DNA of 64,000 nt from Virgibacillus_N oceani_A. GTDB taxonomy: Bacteria > Bacillota > Bacilli > Bacillales > Amphibacillaceae. Shown piece after piece: positions 44,265 to 52,390 of the stretch. Both the position numbers and the translations under genes were made by a program. Location of the stretch: the NCBI GenBank assembly GCA_041521345.1, contig JBGOHB010000019.1. One strand, given 5' to 3'. The number at the start of each line of letters is the position of its first letter. Position 1 is the first letter of the stretch. The notes under the pieces were generated by a model that saw only the letters and a list, made by a program, of their open reading frames with translations, had not been told where the DNA came from and did no database searches.

Positions 44265-44697
44265 ATATTTCATCCTTTTTCGAAGTATTTTCTTGGTTAG
44301 TTTATGTTTTTCGGTATAATTCATACGGAAATTTAGGTGCATAATAGAATAGAGCTTTAGTAAAATGCATGGCAAAGCAGGTGTCTAAGGCAGGGTGCTA
44401 TTTATTTTTCGTTCCAAGATGTACCAGAGGTGCTTTGTCTGATGCGTCATTTCATATTTTCGAGCCGTGTTCTCGAGGTCGGCAATCTGCATTATTCGCT
44501 CCATGACGTATCCGAGCGGCGTTCTCAAGGTTGTCAATCTGTTCACTAAATGACATAACAGGAAAATTGCCCTAACCTATATGCCTTTTCTAGTTTCATC
44601 TTGTTCGCAGATGCCACACAATAACGCCGGAAAATAAATTTTGGTTGATGAAGCAGGTATATGGTAAACTAGATACAGCAAGGTGGGGGTGACAAGC
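44265..44697. repeat. Gap before yutD with imperfect 52-bp tandem repeat
   Basis: CGAGCCGTGTTCTCGAGGTC at 44461 is repeated from 44513 as CGAGCGGCGTTCTCAAGGTT. Both are followed by CAATCTG and then TGAC(G/A)TA or TGACAT. The composition is richer in GC than around. I see no gene; it may be a fragment of a dispersed repeat. Confidence 0.4.
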
Positions 44698-44970
44698 ATG
44701 ATTGAATTACAGGGAAAACATTATGAATTAATCGAAAATATAAAAGATGGTTTTCAGAAAGAAGCGATTGAGGAACGTTATTCCGAAGTGCTGGAAAAAT
44801 ATGATTATATCGTTGGGGATTGGGGCTATGATCAATTACGCCTTAAAGGATTTTACCGTGATGACCAAAAAAAAGCACCGATCGATGGCAAAATTAGTAC
44901 TTTGGATGATTATTTATATGAATACTGTAATTTCGGCTGTGCTTATTTTGTAATTAAGAAAAAAGCATAA
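44698..44970 (+). CDS. yutD: YutD family protein (DUF1027)
   Basis: 90 aa from ATG 44698 with GTGGGGGTGA upstream. The core VGDWGYDQLRLKGFYRDDQKK and DYLYEYCNFGCAYFVIK is the YutD pattern, present in most Bacillota. B. subtilis YutD was recently linked to stimulating biofilm and cell-wall-related processes in some reports, but function remains unclear to me. It stands alone here. Confidence 0.9.
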   Translation: MIELQGKHYELIENIKDGFQKEAIEERYSEVLEKYDYIVGDWGYDQLRLKGFYRDDQKKAPIDGKISTLDDYLYEYCNFGCAYFVIKKKA

Positions 44971-45134
44971 ATCAAAAAAATTAGCTGCAGCCTCGTCTTT
45001 TCAGAAATCAGAGGCAAGAAGCCAGGTTACAAGAGACCTTTATGGTGGCACGAGGAACCACTGTACCACAGTCGCAAATCGGCAAATTAGCTGATTTCAT
45101 TTTCTGAATTCATATCATATATAGAGATTTAAAA

Positions 45135-45153
45135 GAGAGCAACTACTGCTCTC
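45135..45153 (-). terminator. Terminator containing a stop codon
   Basis: On the minus strand GAGAGCA and TGCTCTC form a 7-bp stem with loop GTAGT. The loop or stem includes the TAG stop of the upstream gene, and TTTTAAAT follows. Confidence 0.7.
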
Positions 45154-45439
45154 CTTCAAACTCTTCATGCTGCGGATGGACATCTCCGGGTTCATCATGG
45201 ATAACATGTGCTCCGGGTGTTTGACGTGGGAGGTCTTCGTGCATTTCCTTATACGGATAAACAAACGAGCTTTCCCGGCGCTGTCCTTTTTCCCATGGGG
45301 TAGATTTACTATATACAGCTTCTTCCTGATCAATGGGAGAGCCAAAGGAGCCTTCCGGAAACTCTTCAGGGATCAGGTAGTTTTTTTGATTATGCACATT
45401 GGAAAAATCAGAGAATTTTTTCACATTTCTGCGTGACAT
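45143..45439 (-). CDS. Conserved hypothetical cytosolic protein
   Basis: 98 aa from ATG 45439 with AAAGGGTG about 8 bases upstream. It has no membrane segment, many Glu/Pro/His residues and the phrases FSDFSNVHNQKNYL, EEFPEGSFGSPI and LPRQTPGAHVIHDEPG. I recall similar short proteins in Oceanobacillus and relatives annotated only as cytosolic or hypothetical. Function unknown. It is followed by a terminator that overlaps its stop. Confidence 0.65.
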   Translation of the reverse strand: MSRRNVKKFSDFSNVHNQKNYLIPEEFPEGSFGSPIDQEEAVYSKSTPWEKGQRRESSFVYPYKEMHEDLPRQTPGAHVIHDEPGDVHPQHEEFEGEQ

Positions 45440-45506
45440 TGCTTGCACACCCTTTCTCCCAATAGCTTACCCAGAAGAGAAAAATATATAAGACCACTAA
45501 CAGGTG

Positions 45507-46955
45507 TTAATCCCACGTATTACAACGCACATAGCCACGGAATTTTCTTTCCAGCATTTTACCCAGACGAAAGAGCGCATCTTCGTTTCCAATGTTACCC
45601 ATCAGTTGAATGGAAATTGGCATATTATTTTCATCACGGCCAACAGGAAGGGTTAAAGAAGGCAGTCCCCATACATTTGCATAGGCCGCATATGGCATAA
45701 ACTGCATAAATGTTTTTCGTATGGAGAAAATTTCCTGAAATACCTTTCCATGCGCCAGGGCGCCAGTATGGTAAACTGGGAAAATGAGTAGACGGTTTTG
45801 TAAATAATCCTGAATTTCCAGGTCTCCTTTTTCAAGTATACGCTTTATTTCCTGCATTCTGCTTTTGGATGGCTTGAACAGCTTGGATCCAAGAATAGCC
45901 CAGGATAAATAAGGATGAATAGAAGTTTTTTGTGTTATTTTTTCTTTTGTAAATGCTTTAAGTACACTGGACCGATCATTGTTAAAGGCTTCCTTTTCGA
46001 CTAGCTTACTGCCATCACTGGACATCATTTCCTGCCATAGTAAAGCACTGTCTTCAAAACAGGGAGGCATACGCCGGTTTGTCAGAAAGGAACCCGCTAA
46101 AAAATCATTGATGTCATCTAGCTTTTCCTTCGTTTTATCAGATAAAGGATAATTAATATTACCTGGTAAAATGTCGATTTTGAAGTTTTTTAATGTGCTG
46201 TTCGAACTGTTCCGTGATGACAGAAGCCCGTAAAGGATTTCCATATCGCGAACAGATTTGCCCATTGGTCCAATGGTCAGCATTCTTTGTTGCAGGTCAT
46301 TGCCTGCCTGTGGAAAATGCCCGTCTGTCGAAACACTATCCATTCCCGGTTTGAAACCAACAATACCGTTAAAGTGACTAGGGAATCGGATGGAACCGCC
46401 AATATCTGAGCCAAGCCCTGCAGCAGCTCCGCCAACAGCAAGCAGTGCGCCTTCCCCGCCGCTGGAACCACCGGCAGTCCGATTTACACCCCAAGGATTG
46501 TTTGTTCTGCCATATAATTTATTTTCTGTCTCCTGGCAAAAACATAAAGCAGGTGTATTTGTTTTTCCTAAAACAATCGCTCCCGCCGCTTTTAACAGGG
46601 TAACAGCTGCTGCATCCTTCCGGGAAATCAGATCATGCCGATGTACTAGACCACCGGTTGTTTTCATGGAAGCAACATGGAAAGATTCTTTTATGCTGAT
46701 CGGCACGCCATATAAAGGGGCGGTGATTTCTTTATTGTTTTCAAGCTCCGTATCTTTTTCCTCTGCTTCTTTTAAAGCATCCTGAAAACGTGTTTCCACC
46801 ATGGCATTCAGGGAAGGGTTCACGCTTTTAATATGTTTGATATAAATGGATACAGCTTCATAAACTGATATTTTTCCTTCTTTAATTAAGGCTGCAATAC
46901 CGATTGCATCCATTGCGAGTACATCGTTTTTAGTGATTGTTTTTGTAACCATCAT
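45507..46955 (-). CDS. Amidase signature family hydrolase
   Basis: 482 aa. The amidase signature Ser-cis-Ser-Lys chemistry is visible: Lys in GVPISIKESF, the cis-Ser region in RTAGGSSGGE (catalytic Ser in GSSGGE), and the LGSDIGGSIRFPSHF continuation. Length and layout are those of GatA-like amidases but no gatB or gatC is adjacent, so it is a general amidase on an unknown amide substrate. GGGGAG precedes the ATG. Divergent from yutE, with about 100 bases between. Confidence 0.88.
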   Translation of the reverse strand: MMVTKTITKNDVLAMDAIGIAALIKEGKISVYEAVSIYIKHIKSVNPSLNAMVETRFQDALKEAEEKDTELENNKEITAPLYGVPISIKESFHVASMKTTGGLVHRHDLISRKDAAAVTLLKAAGAIVLGKTNTPALCFCQETENKLYGRTNNPWGVNRTAGGSSGGEGALLAVGGAAAGLGSDIGGSIRFPSHFNGIVGFKPGMDSVSTDGHFPQAGNDLQQRMLTIGPMGKSVRDMEILYGLLSSRNSSNSTLKNFKIDILPGNINYPLSDKTKEKLDDINDFLAGSFLTNRRMPPCFEDSALLWQEMMSSDGSKLVEKEAFNNDRSSVLKAFTKEKITQKTSIHPYLSWAILGSKLFKPSKSRMQEIKRILEKGDLEIQDYLQNRLLIFPVYHTGALAHGKVFQEIFSIRKTFMQFMPYAAYANVWGLPSLTLPVGRDENNMPISIQLMGNIGNEDALFRLGKMLERKFRGYVRCNTWD

Positions 46956-47066
46956 TATTGCTCCCCTCTGTAATTGTTTCTTTTTTCTAAACTATACCAC
47001 GAAACCTTCAAAAACACATGAAAGATATGGTATGATGGTACTAGAGAGAGTTTGGGGGTATGCAAT

Positions 47067-47507
47067 ATGTATTTTGTAGACCGAAGTAAAATAGAAAATA
47101 CACTTTTATATATGGAAGAGATTTTACAGGAAGTAAAAGAAAAATCCTTTACATCATTTTTTGATAAATTAAGTCTGGAAAGAGCTGTACATGTATTAAT
47201 CGAGAGCATTCTTGACGTTGGTAATATGATGATAGACGGCTTTATTATGCGTGACCCGGGAAGTTATGAGGATATCATTGATATTTTACTTGATGAAAAA
47301 GTGTTGCCTGAAAGGGAAGAAGCGGCTTACAAACGTCTTATTCAATTAAGGAAGCACATTGTGAATGACTATACAGCGGCTGACCATGAGCTTTTGAAAA
47401 ATACACTTATAGAACATCAAGCCGTATTGGAAATATTCAGCACGCATATACGTACATATTTGAATAACGAGCTCGGTGTGGCAAATGCATTTTCAAAAGA
47501 AAACTGA
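47067..47507 (+). CDS. yutE: YutE, DUF86/HepT-like protein with incomplete HEPN motif
   Basis: 146 aa from ATG 47067 with GGGGG about 8 bases before. It is all-helical, HepT/HEPN type. The RX4-6H motif region reads RKHIVNDY: the Arg and Tyr are present but Asn is found where RNase HEPN proteins have His. A catalytic RNase function is therefore unlikely, and no nucleotidyltransferase partner is adjacent. B. subtilis yutE is at the same position and also lacks a known role. It begins a short unit with a SufR-like regulator and yutF. Confidence 0.82.
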   Translation: MYFVDRSKIENTLLYMEEILQEVKEKSFTSFFDKLSLERAVHVLIESILDVGNMMIDGFIMRDPGSYEDIIDILLDEKVLPEREEAAYKRLIQLRKHIVNDYTAADHELLKNTLIEHQAVLEIFSTHIRTYLNNELGVANAFSKEN

Positions 47508-47518
47508 AGGTGAGCAGA

Positions 47519-48157
47519 ATGAAAAAAATGACTTCCACAAAGCAAAAACTGCTAAATATCTTAAAAAAAGACGGCGTTTCTACGATTGGTGAAATTATGG
47601 AAGGCTTCACTATATCGGAAATTGCCGTAAGAAAACATATACACGAACTGGAGCAGCAGGGATTTATCAAGAAGAATACCGTCAAACAAAAGTTGGGGCG
47701 GCCGCATCATACGTATGAGCTTACCGGGAAAGGACACGGCACATTTCCCAACCAATACGAACAGCTGCCGGTTGAGCTTTTGCATGATCTGGAGGAGCTG
47801 CAGGGGAAAGAGGCAGTGGAGGCTCTTTTATCCAAGCGAATGGAAAGAGAGCAGGAAGAAATGGAAAGAACAGTTGGGCAAGAGAGCTTTGAAGAAAAAG
47901 TCAACAAGGTAGCCGGTATCCAAAATGAAAAGGGGTACATGGTGGAGATTGAAACCTTTGATGATGGCGACTATATTTTCACCAATTATAATTGCCCCAT
48001 ATCAAATATCGCTTCTGCCTACAATCAGGTTTGCGCAAATGAAAAAAAGGTATTTGAAGAAGTATTTGACACGAGTGAAGTTGTTTCCCAAACATGTATA
48101 ACAAAGGGGCATAATTTCTGCAGATGGGTCATTAAAAAGCCAGAAGGAACACATTGA
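47519..48157 (+). CDS. SufR-like helix-turn-helix regulator with Fe-S-type Cys cluster
   Basis: 212 aa from ATG 47519. N-terminal winged helix (LLNILKKDGVSTIGEIMEGF, ISEIAVRKHIHELEQQG). The C-terminal domain has NCP-X11-C (CX12C counted exactly), then another Cys 20 residues later and a final Cys in HNFC. This resembles SufR and other DeoR/ArsR-like proteins that sense Fe-S status and repress suf genes. The sufCDSUB operon is 12 kb upstream in this window. The gene lies between yutE and yutF; target is inferred. Confidence 0.72.
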   Translation: MKKMTSTKQKLLNILKKDGVSTIGEIMEGFTISEIAVRKHIHELEQQGFIKKNTVKQKLGRPHHTYELTGKGHGTFPNQYEQLPVELLHDLEELQGKEAVEALLSKRMEREQEEMERTVGQESFEEKVNKVAGIQNEKGYMVEIETFDDGDYIFTNYNCPISNIASAYNQVCANEKKVFEEVFDTSEVVSQTCITKGHNFCRWVIKKPEGTH

Positions 48158-48201
48158 TGTTACTTTTGGTTTTTTTAAGACTTTAAGGAGAGAGATTTAA
48201 T

Positions 48202-48975
48202 TTGAAAACATATAATGGATATTTAATAGATTTGGATGGAACGATGTACCGGGGCAATGAGCCTATCGAAACAGCGAAAGAATTTGTGAATACACTACAT
48301 AAAAAAGGGATACCCTTTGTGTTTGTGACTAATAATTCTTCCAGGACGCAGGAGGATATTTCACTAAAATTGAATAACATGGGCGTTCGATCGACTCCCG
48401 AACAAGTTGTCACTTCTGCTGTAGCGACAGCAATCTATTTGAGTGGGCTGAAAAAAGGAGCTAGCTGTTATGTTATTGGGGAAGAAGGACTTCATGAGGC
48501 ATTGGAAAATGAAGGACTTGTAATTACAGAAACAGATGATTGTGATTTTGTAGTTATGGGGATTGACAGGAATGTAACGTATGAAAAATTCGCAAAAGCC
48601 TGTCTGGCCATTCGTAAAGGTGCAAAATTCATCGCAACAAACAGCGATAAAGCCATCCCGACGGAAAGAGGGCTTTTGCCGGGGAATGGGTCGCTGGTTT
48701 CTGTCGTTTCTGTAAGTACAGGGGCAGCGCCGGTTATTATTGGAAAACCGGAATTAATTATTATGAAAGCGGCTGTAAGCAAGCTTGCTTTAGATAAGGA
48801 AGGTATAGCTATGATCGGTGATAATTATGATACGGATATTCGCGCAGGAATCAATGCGGGAATGGATACGATTATGGTGTTCACCGGGGTAACTACGGTG
48901 GAGGAGCTACCTGGCCTGGAAGTAAAGCCAACATATAAAATTGAGAGTTTGCGGGAGTGGATGGCGTTGATTTAA
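48202..48975 (+). CDS. yutF: YutF, HAD-IIA sugar-phosphate phosphatase (NagD-like)
   Basis: 257 aa from TTG 48202 with AAGGAGAG upstream. HAD motifs: I (LIDLDGTMYRG), II (FVTNNSS), III (Lys in GKPELIIMKAA) and IV (MIGDNYDTDI). Family IIA C2 cap. NagD-type enzymes dephosphorylate small sugar phosphates or nucleotides. Syntenic with B. subtilis yutF. Confidence 0.93.
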   Translation: MKTYNGYLIDLDGTMYRGNEPIETAKEFVNTLHKKGIPFVFVTNNSSRTQEDISLKLNNMGVRSTPEQVVTSAVATAIYLSGLKKGASCYVIGEEGLHEALENEGLVITETDDCDFVVMGIDRNVTYEKFAKACLAIRKGAKFIATNSDKAIPTERGLLPGNGSLVSVVSVSTGAAPVIIGKPELIIMKAAVSKLALDKEGIAMIGDNYDTDIRAGINAGMDTIMVFTGVTTVEELPGLEVKPTYKIESLREWMALI

Positions 48976-49065
48976 AACGAAGGGCTTGCATCCAAAGGAT
49001 AAGGGAAACTGAGAAAGCAAATTAAGCTTTAAATAGATATCCCTTTATCAGCGTATGTCATCCAT
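48976..49065. other. Gap after yutF
   Basis: 90 bases between yutF and the small peptides; no obvious terminator. Transcription from yutF could run into the antisense of the small genes. Confidence 0.3.
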
Positions 49066-49149
49066 TTAATCTTTTTTTAGCACCAAACTAAGTGTATATA
49101 GTGAAATTCCTAAAGTAATAAGTGAAATAATTAAGGCAATCCATACCAT
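49066..49149 (-). CDS. Single-membrane-segment peptide, 27 aa
   Basis: ATG 49149, six bases after AATGAGGT on the minus strand; TATAAT is 36 bases upstream (49190-49185). The peptide is MVWIALIISLITLGI, then SLYTLSLVLKKD: one hydrophobic helix and a short basic/acidic end. It resembles the neighbouring 46-aa peptide (both start MV..ALI and end VL with charged residues). The form is that of type I toxin or other small membrane regulators. No family assignment is possible from sequence alone. Confidence 0.5.
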   Translation of the reverse strand: MVWIALIISLITLGISLYTLSLVLKKD

Positions 49150-49209
49150 AATATTACCTCATTTCTTGCTTATTTTGCATATTCATTATATAATAAGCGT
49201 AGAATATGG

Positions 49210-49232
49210 TGGAGAGGAAATTAATCCTCTCC
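49210..49232. terminator. Hairpin between the two small peptides
   Basis: GGAGAGGA and TCCTCTCC form a perfect 8-bp stem, loop AATTAA. It lacks a T-run, so it may act as an RNA structure rather than a strong terminator. Confidence 0.5.
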
Positions 49233-49237
49233 AAGCC

Positions 49238-49378
49238 TTAGTCTTTGGACTTTCTTCTGTCAGCATCAGAATGAAAGTCCTTTTCCTGTTTACGCTTTGA
49301 TGAAAGGACAACCGTTAAATTAATAACGGCTATAGCCAAGTTTACCGCAGTCGTAATCAGGGCTAAAACCTCTACCAC
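49238..49378 (-). CDS. Single-membrane-segment peptide, 46 aa, with hidden Shine-Dalgarno
   Basis: GTG at 49378 lies nine bases after GGGGG (49392-49388). That GGGGG pairs with CCCCC at 49402-49406 (minus strand, 9-base loop), sealing the ribosome site. A TATAAT at 49420-49415 would start the RNA near the stem's 5' side. The peptide is MVEVLALITTAVNLAIAVINL then TVVLSSKRKQEKDF and more charged residues: one helix plus a charged tail. This is the layout of type I toxin mRNAs such as TxpA/BsrG relatives, though the sequence is not clearly one of them. Confidence 0.6.
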   Translation of the reverse strand: MVEVLALITTAVNLAIAVINLTVVLSSKRKQEKDFHSDADRRKSKD

Positions 49379-49387
49379 ATCTACTCA

Positions 49388-49420
49388 CCCCCTTTCTTAT
49401 CGGGGGATAATTCTATTATA
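49388..49420 (-). promoter_or_regulatory. -10 element and SD-sequestering stem of the 46-aa peptide
   Basis: CCCCC/GGGGG stem with a nine-base loop covers the Shine-Dalgarno of the peptide at 49238-49378; TATAAT sits immediately upstream. No good -35 is found. Confidence 0.6.
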
Positions 49421-49462
49421 TCATAAAATTTTTCAACAAGTATGAAAAATTACCGCTTCAAT

Positions 49463-49502
49463 AAAAAAGACATGCTCTCAAAATTTAGGAGCATATCTTT
49501 TT
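49463..49502. terminator. Bidirectional terminator downstream of yutG
   Basis: AAAAGACATGCTCT pairs with GGAGCATATCTTTT (small mismatches), with A-run on one side and T-run on the other, so it works in both directions. Confidence 0.75.
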
Positions 49503-49532
49503 CCTATTACCCCTTCTTATCTAGCCTGCAGA

Positions 49533-50045
49533 CTAATCATCCAACAATGCATCATCCGCAGTCGCATGAGCTAGCCTGCTTGAAGCTGCTGCTGCAATGG
49601 CTCCGACAATATCATCCAGGAACGTGTGCACTTCACCGGTTGATTTATCATTTAACCGTTCCAGAATTCCAGGTTTCTGTTTATCAATATAGCCATAATT
49701 GGTCATCCCAATAGAACCGTATACATTTACAATGGATAATGCGATTACTTCATCGATGCCATACAGACTTTCATCCGTATCGATCGTTTTCTGCAATGGC
49801 TGATCCAGTTTTTTCTGCTCTGCCAGCACATCCAGCTGGATGCCTGTAAGAATGGCATTTTGCACTTCTCTTTTAGTAAGGACACGTTCCACATTATATC
49901 TGCAGTCTTCCATTTTTAAGTCATCATGGTATTTGGATTGCAGGTAATAAACGAGCTCCGCAATATCATTCATGCTTACTCCGCGGTCCGTTAACCATTT
50001 TCTTGCTTTTTGTTCCAATTCATTTTGTTTTGTGTTTTCCTCCAT
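49533..50045 (-). CDS. yutG: YutG, PgpA-superfamily protein
   Basis: 170 aa with AAGGAG 8 bases before the ATG. The N-terminal part is helical with a YLQSKYHDDLKMEDC phrase. The C-terminal half belongs to the PgpA fold, with IDEVIALSIVNVYGSIGMTNYGYID and FLDDIVGAIAAAASSRL. It is soluble, unlike PgpA enzymes that dephosphorylate phosphatidylglycerophosphate. Activity is unknown. B. subtilis yutG is at this site. Confidence 0.87.
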   Translation of the reverse strand: MEENTKQNELEQKARKWLTDRGVSMNDIAELVYYLQSKYHDDLKMEDCRYNVERVLTKREVQNAILTGIQLDVLAEQKKLDQPLQKTIDTDESLYGIDEVIALSIVNVYGSIGMTNYGYIDKQKPGILERLNDKSTGEVHTFLDDIVGAIAAAASSRLAHATADDALLDD

Positions 50046-50128
50046 ATACTCATCTCCTTAAAATATTTAGTTAAAATATACATAATTACTCATATATTTA
50101 GTAATGTGATAAAAAGGGGGAATCCATT

Positions 50129-51100
50129 TTGCCTTTTCAACATATGCTTTTGACCCATTATGAGATTCAGACAGAGGATAAGCGGCAGATTTATGGAAAA
50201 GAGGGATACAAACAATCAGAATATATTTATTTTATCATCCCGGCAGATAATAGGGAAATGATATACATGGAACAGGCCGCATTAGCCTACTATCTAACAG
50301 AAAATCAATTTGACCAGACGACAGTTCCCATTCAAAATATCCATGGAGACTGGTTTACCACCCATCAGGAAAGAAATTATATGGTCATCCGGGCTAATCA
50401 GTATTCCCGAGATTCCGAAGCTTCAGCGGGTGAAACACTTGCTTATTTTCATGAAACAGGCAGCAAGTATCAGTATCAGCCACAATATGTTTCCAGCTAT
50501 GGACAATGGAAACAATTGTGGATTAGCAAATTAACACAATTTGAACATAGGGCGGAAGAAGAAGCCACAGAAAACCCAACGCCATTAAACTTGCTGATTA
50601 TGGATAGTCTACCATATATTATCGGTGTAAGCGAAAATGCCATTCAGTTTCTCCAGGAAAGTGAAAAGGATTATCGGTTCCATGAATCAGACGAAGGAAC
50701 AATCGCTTTCAGCAGATATGTTAACCAGCTGCATCAGCCATTTATCTGGACACATGACCTTGTGTATGATCATCCGGTGAGAGATTTGGCTGAATGGATA
50801 CGTTACAGCATAACACATAATGTAAGCAAAGAAAAAATATATCAATTTTTGCAAGACTATCAGTCTGTCCGTTCGCTGTCTGTATTCAGCTGGCGTTTGT
50901 TATATGCCAGACTGCTTTTTCCCATTCATTTCTTTGATGCCGTTTATGCTCCTGCAATAGCAGATAATGAAAAAAGATATACACATTTTAACCATCTTAT
51001 TGAACATCAGGATAAATATGAAAAAACACTGCGGACCTTTTTCAATGATGCAGGGCTAGAGAATGAAGCATTAAACATACCTGTGGTACACTGGCTGTAA
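50129..51100 (+). CDS. yutH: YutH, spore coat-associated protein
   Basis: 323 aa from TTG 50129 after AAAGGGGG. It is a CotS/YutH-type protein, remotely kinase-like, with SEYIYFIIPADNREMIYMEQAALAYYL and a middle region FIWTHDLVYDHPVRDLAEWIRY. B. subtilis YutH is a mother-cell coat protein made during sporulation. The protein lacks a clear intact kinase catalytic loop in the sequence seen. The dehydrogenase gene starts 27 bases later. Confidence 0.85.
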   Translation: MPFQHMLLTHYEIQTEDKRQIYGKEGYKQSEYIYFIIPADNREMIYMEQAALAYYLTENQFDQTTVPIQNIHGDWFTTHQERNYMVIRANQYSRDSEASAGETLAYFHETGSKYQYQPQYVSSYGQWKQLWISKLTQFEHRAEEEATENPTPLNLLIMDSLPYIIGVSENAIQFLQESEKDYRFHESDEGTIAFSRYVNQLHQPFIWTHDLVYDHPVRDLAEWIRYSITHNVSKEKIYQFLQDYQSVRSLSVFSWRLLYARLLFPIHFFDAVYAPAIADNEKRYTHFNHLIEHQDKYEKTLRTFFNDAGLENEALNIPVVHWL

Positions 51101-51126
51101 AAGCATATTTGAATGGAGGCCGGGTT

Positions 51127-52095
51127 ATGGGAAAACCACGTATTTATATTACGAGAAAAATTCCGGATCACTTATTGGGACCATATAAGGAGCAGTTTGA
51201 TTTTCATCTTTGGGAAAAAGAAGAGGAGGCTGTTCCAAGAGAAATTTTGAAAAAAGAAGCCAGCCAGGCGGAAGGTTTGTTATGCGTATTAACGGATAAA
51301 ATTGATGAAGATTTGCTTCAGGGTGCACCGAATTTAAAAATGGCAGCCAATATGGCGGTGGGCTATGATAACATTGATATTCCCGCAGCAAAGAAATATG
51401 GAGTTACGGTTACAAATACCCCGGATGTGCTTACTGAGACAACGGCTGATATGGGACTTGCTTTATTGATGACAACAGCGAGAAGAATGATTGAGGCAAA
51501 CCAGAATATCAAAAAGGATCAATGGAAAAATTGGTCACCCTATTTACTCGCCGGGACAGATGTTCATCATAAAACAATGGGCATCGCGGGAATGGGAAGG
51601 ATCGGGCAAGCGATTGCCAGACGCGCAAAAGGCTTTGGCATGTCTGTTATGTATTATAACCGGTCACGAAAGCCTGATGCTGAGCAGGAGTTGGGGGCGG
51701 AATATGCAGCATTCGATACGCTGCTCAAAGAAGCGGATTTTGTCATTTCCGTATTACCGATGACAGACGAAACAAAAAAGATGTTTAATGCAGCAGCATT
51801 TCAAAAAATGAAAAGCTCCGCTATTTTCGTCAATATTTCCCGTGGCGGGGTAGTGAATGAAACAGAGCTGGCAGAAGCAATTAAAGATAAGCAAATAAGA
51901 GGTGCTGGACTTGATGTATTTGAAAATGAGCCAATATCAGCGGATCATCCTTTTATGCAGCACGAAGAAATCGTCTGTATGCCACATATTGGCTCCGCAA
52001 CGGAGGAAACAAGATCAGCCATGCTGAAGCTTTGTCTGGAAAATATCGATGGATTTTTTTCCGGGAACGGTGCAAAGACACCGGTAAAGGATTAA
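51127..52095 (+). CDS. D-2-hydroxyacid dehydrogenase (glyoxylate/hydroxypyruvate type)
   Basis: 322 aa from ATG 51127 with GGAGG 9-14 bases upstream. Rossmann motif GIAGMGRIGQAIARRAKGFG at about residue 150; catalytic Arg in SRGGVVNE, Glu in VFENEP and His in MPHIGSATEETR. Closest to GyaR/YvcT D-glycerate or 2-ketogluconate reductases, which reduce glyoxylate, hydroxypyruvate or 2-ketogluconate with NADPH/NADH. Specificity is not resolved. Confidence 0.9.
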   Translation: MGKPRIYITRKIPDHLLGPYKEQFDFHLWEKEEEAVPREILKKEASQAEGLLCVLTDKIDEDLLQGAPNLKMAANMAVGYDNIDIPAAKKYGVTVTNTPDVLTETTADMGLALLMTTARRMIEANQNIKKDQWKNWSPYLLAGTDVHHKTMGIAGMGRIGQAIARRAKGFGMSVMYYNRSRKPDAEQELGAEYAAFDTLLKEADFVISVLPMTDETKKMFNAAAFQKMKSSAIFVNISRGGVVNETELAEAIKDKQIRGAGLDVFENEPISADHPFMQHEEIVCMPHIGSATEETRSAMLKLCLENIDGFFSGNGAKTPVKD

Positions 52096-52109
52096 AGGTC
52101 GAAATGAAA

Positions 52110-52145
52110 TGAGGCTGACGTAAGCTATTCTTACAGTCAGCCTCA
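52110..52145 (+). terminator. Hairpin after the dehydrogenase
   Basis: GAGGCTGAC-GTAAG pairs with CTTAC-A-GTCAGCCTC around CTATT, a long stem between convergent genes, although the following bases are not a T-run. Confidence 0.65.
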
Positions 52146-52162
52146 CTATATATTATATGTTA

Positions 52163-52390
52163 TTAGAATACCTGTTCAATTTCAGAAACTCCCGGAACTT
52201 CAGTCATCAAGGCTCGTTCAATTCCGGCTTTTAATGTAATGGTTGAACTTGGGCAGTTCCCGCAAGCCCCCATCAGACGAAGAAGCACAATGCCGTCTTC
52301 ATCAACATCGACTAGTTCCACATCTCCACCATCACGAAGTAAGAATGGGCGCAGCTTGTTTAATACTTCTTGTACTTGCTCTTGCATCAT
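52163..52390 (-). CDS. yutI: YutI, NifU-like Fe-S protein
   Basis: 75 aa with AAAGGAG upstream. It is the short NifU C-terminal domain: FLLRDGGDVELVDV near the start and the cluster-binding Cys pair in MGACGNCPSSTITLK. Such proteins carry clusters to apoproteins. With yutM 390 bases away and suf in the same window, Fe-S logistics genes are gathered here. Convergent with the dehydrogenase. Confidence 0.95.
   Translation of the reverse strand: MMQEQVQEVLNKLRPFLLRDGGDVELVDVDEDGIVLLRLMGACGNCPSSTITLKAGIERALMTEVPGVSEIEQVF

Noticed and set aside
44461..44560. Possible CRISPR-like repeat
   Set aside because: Only two imperfect copies with no spacer pattern or cas genes.
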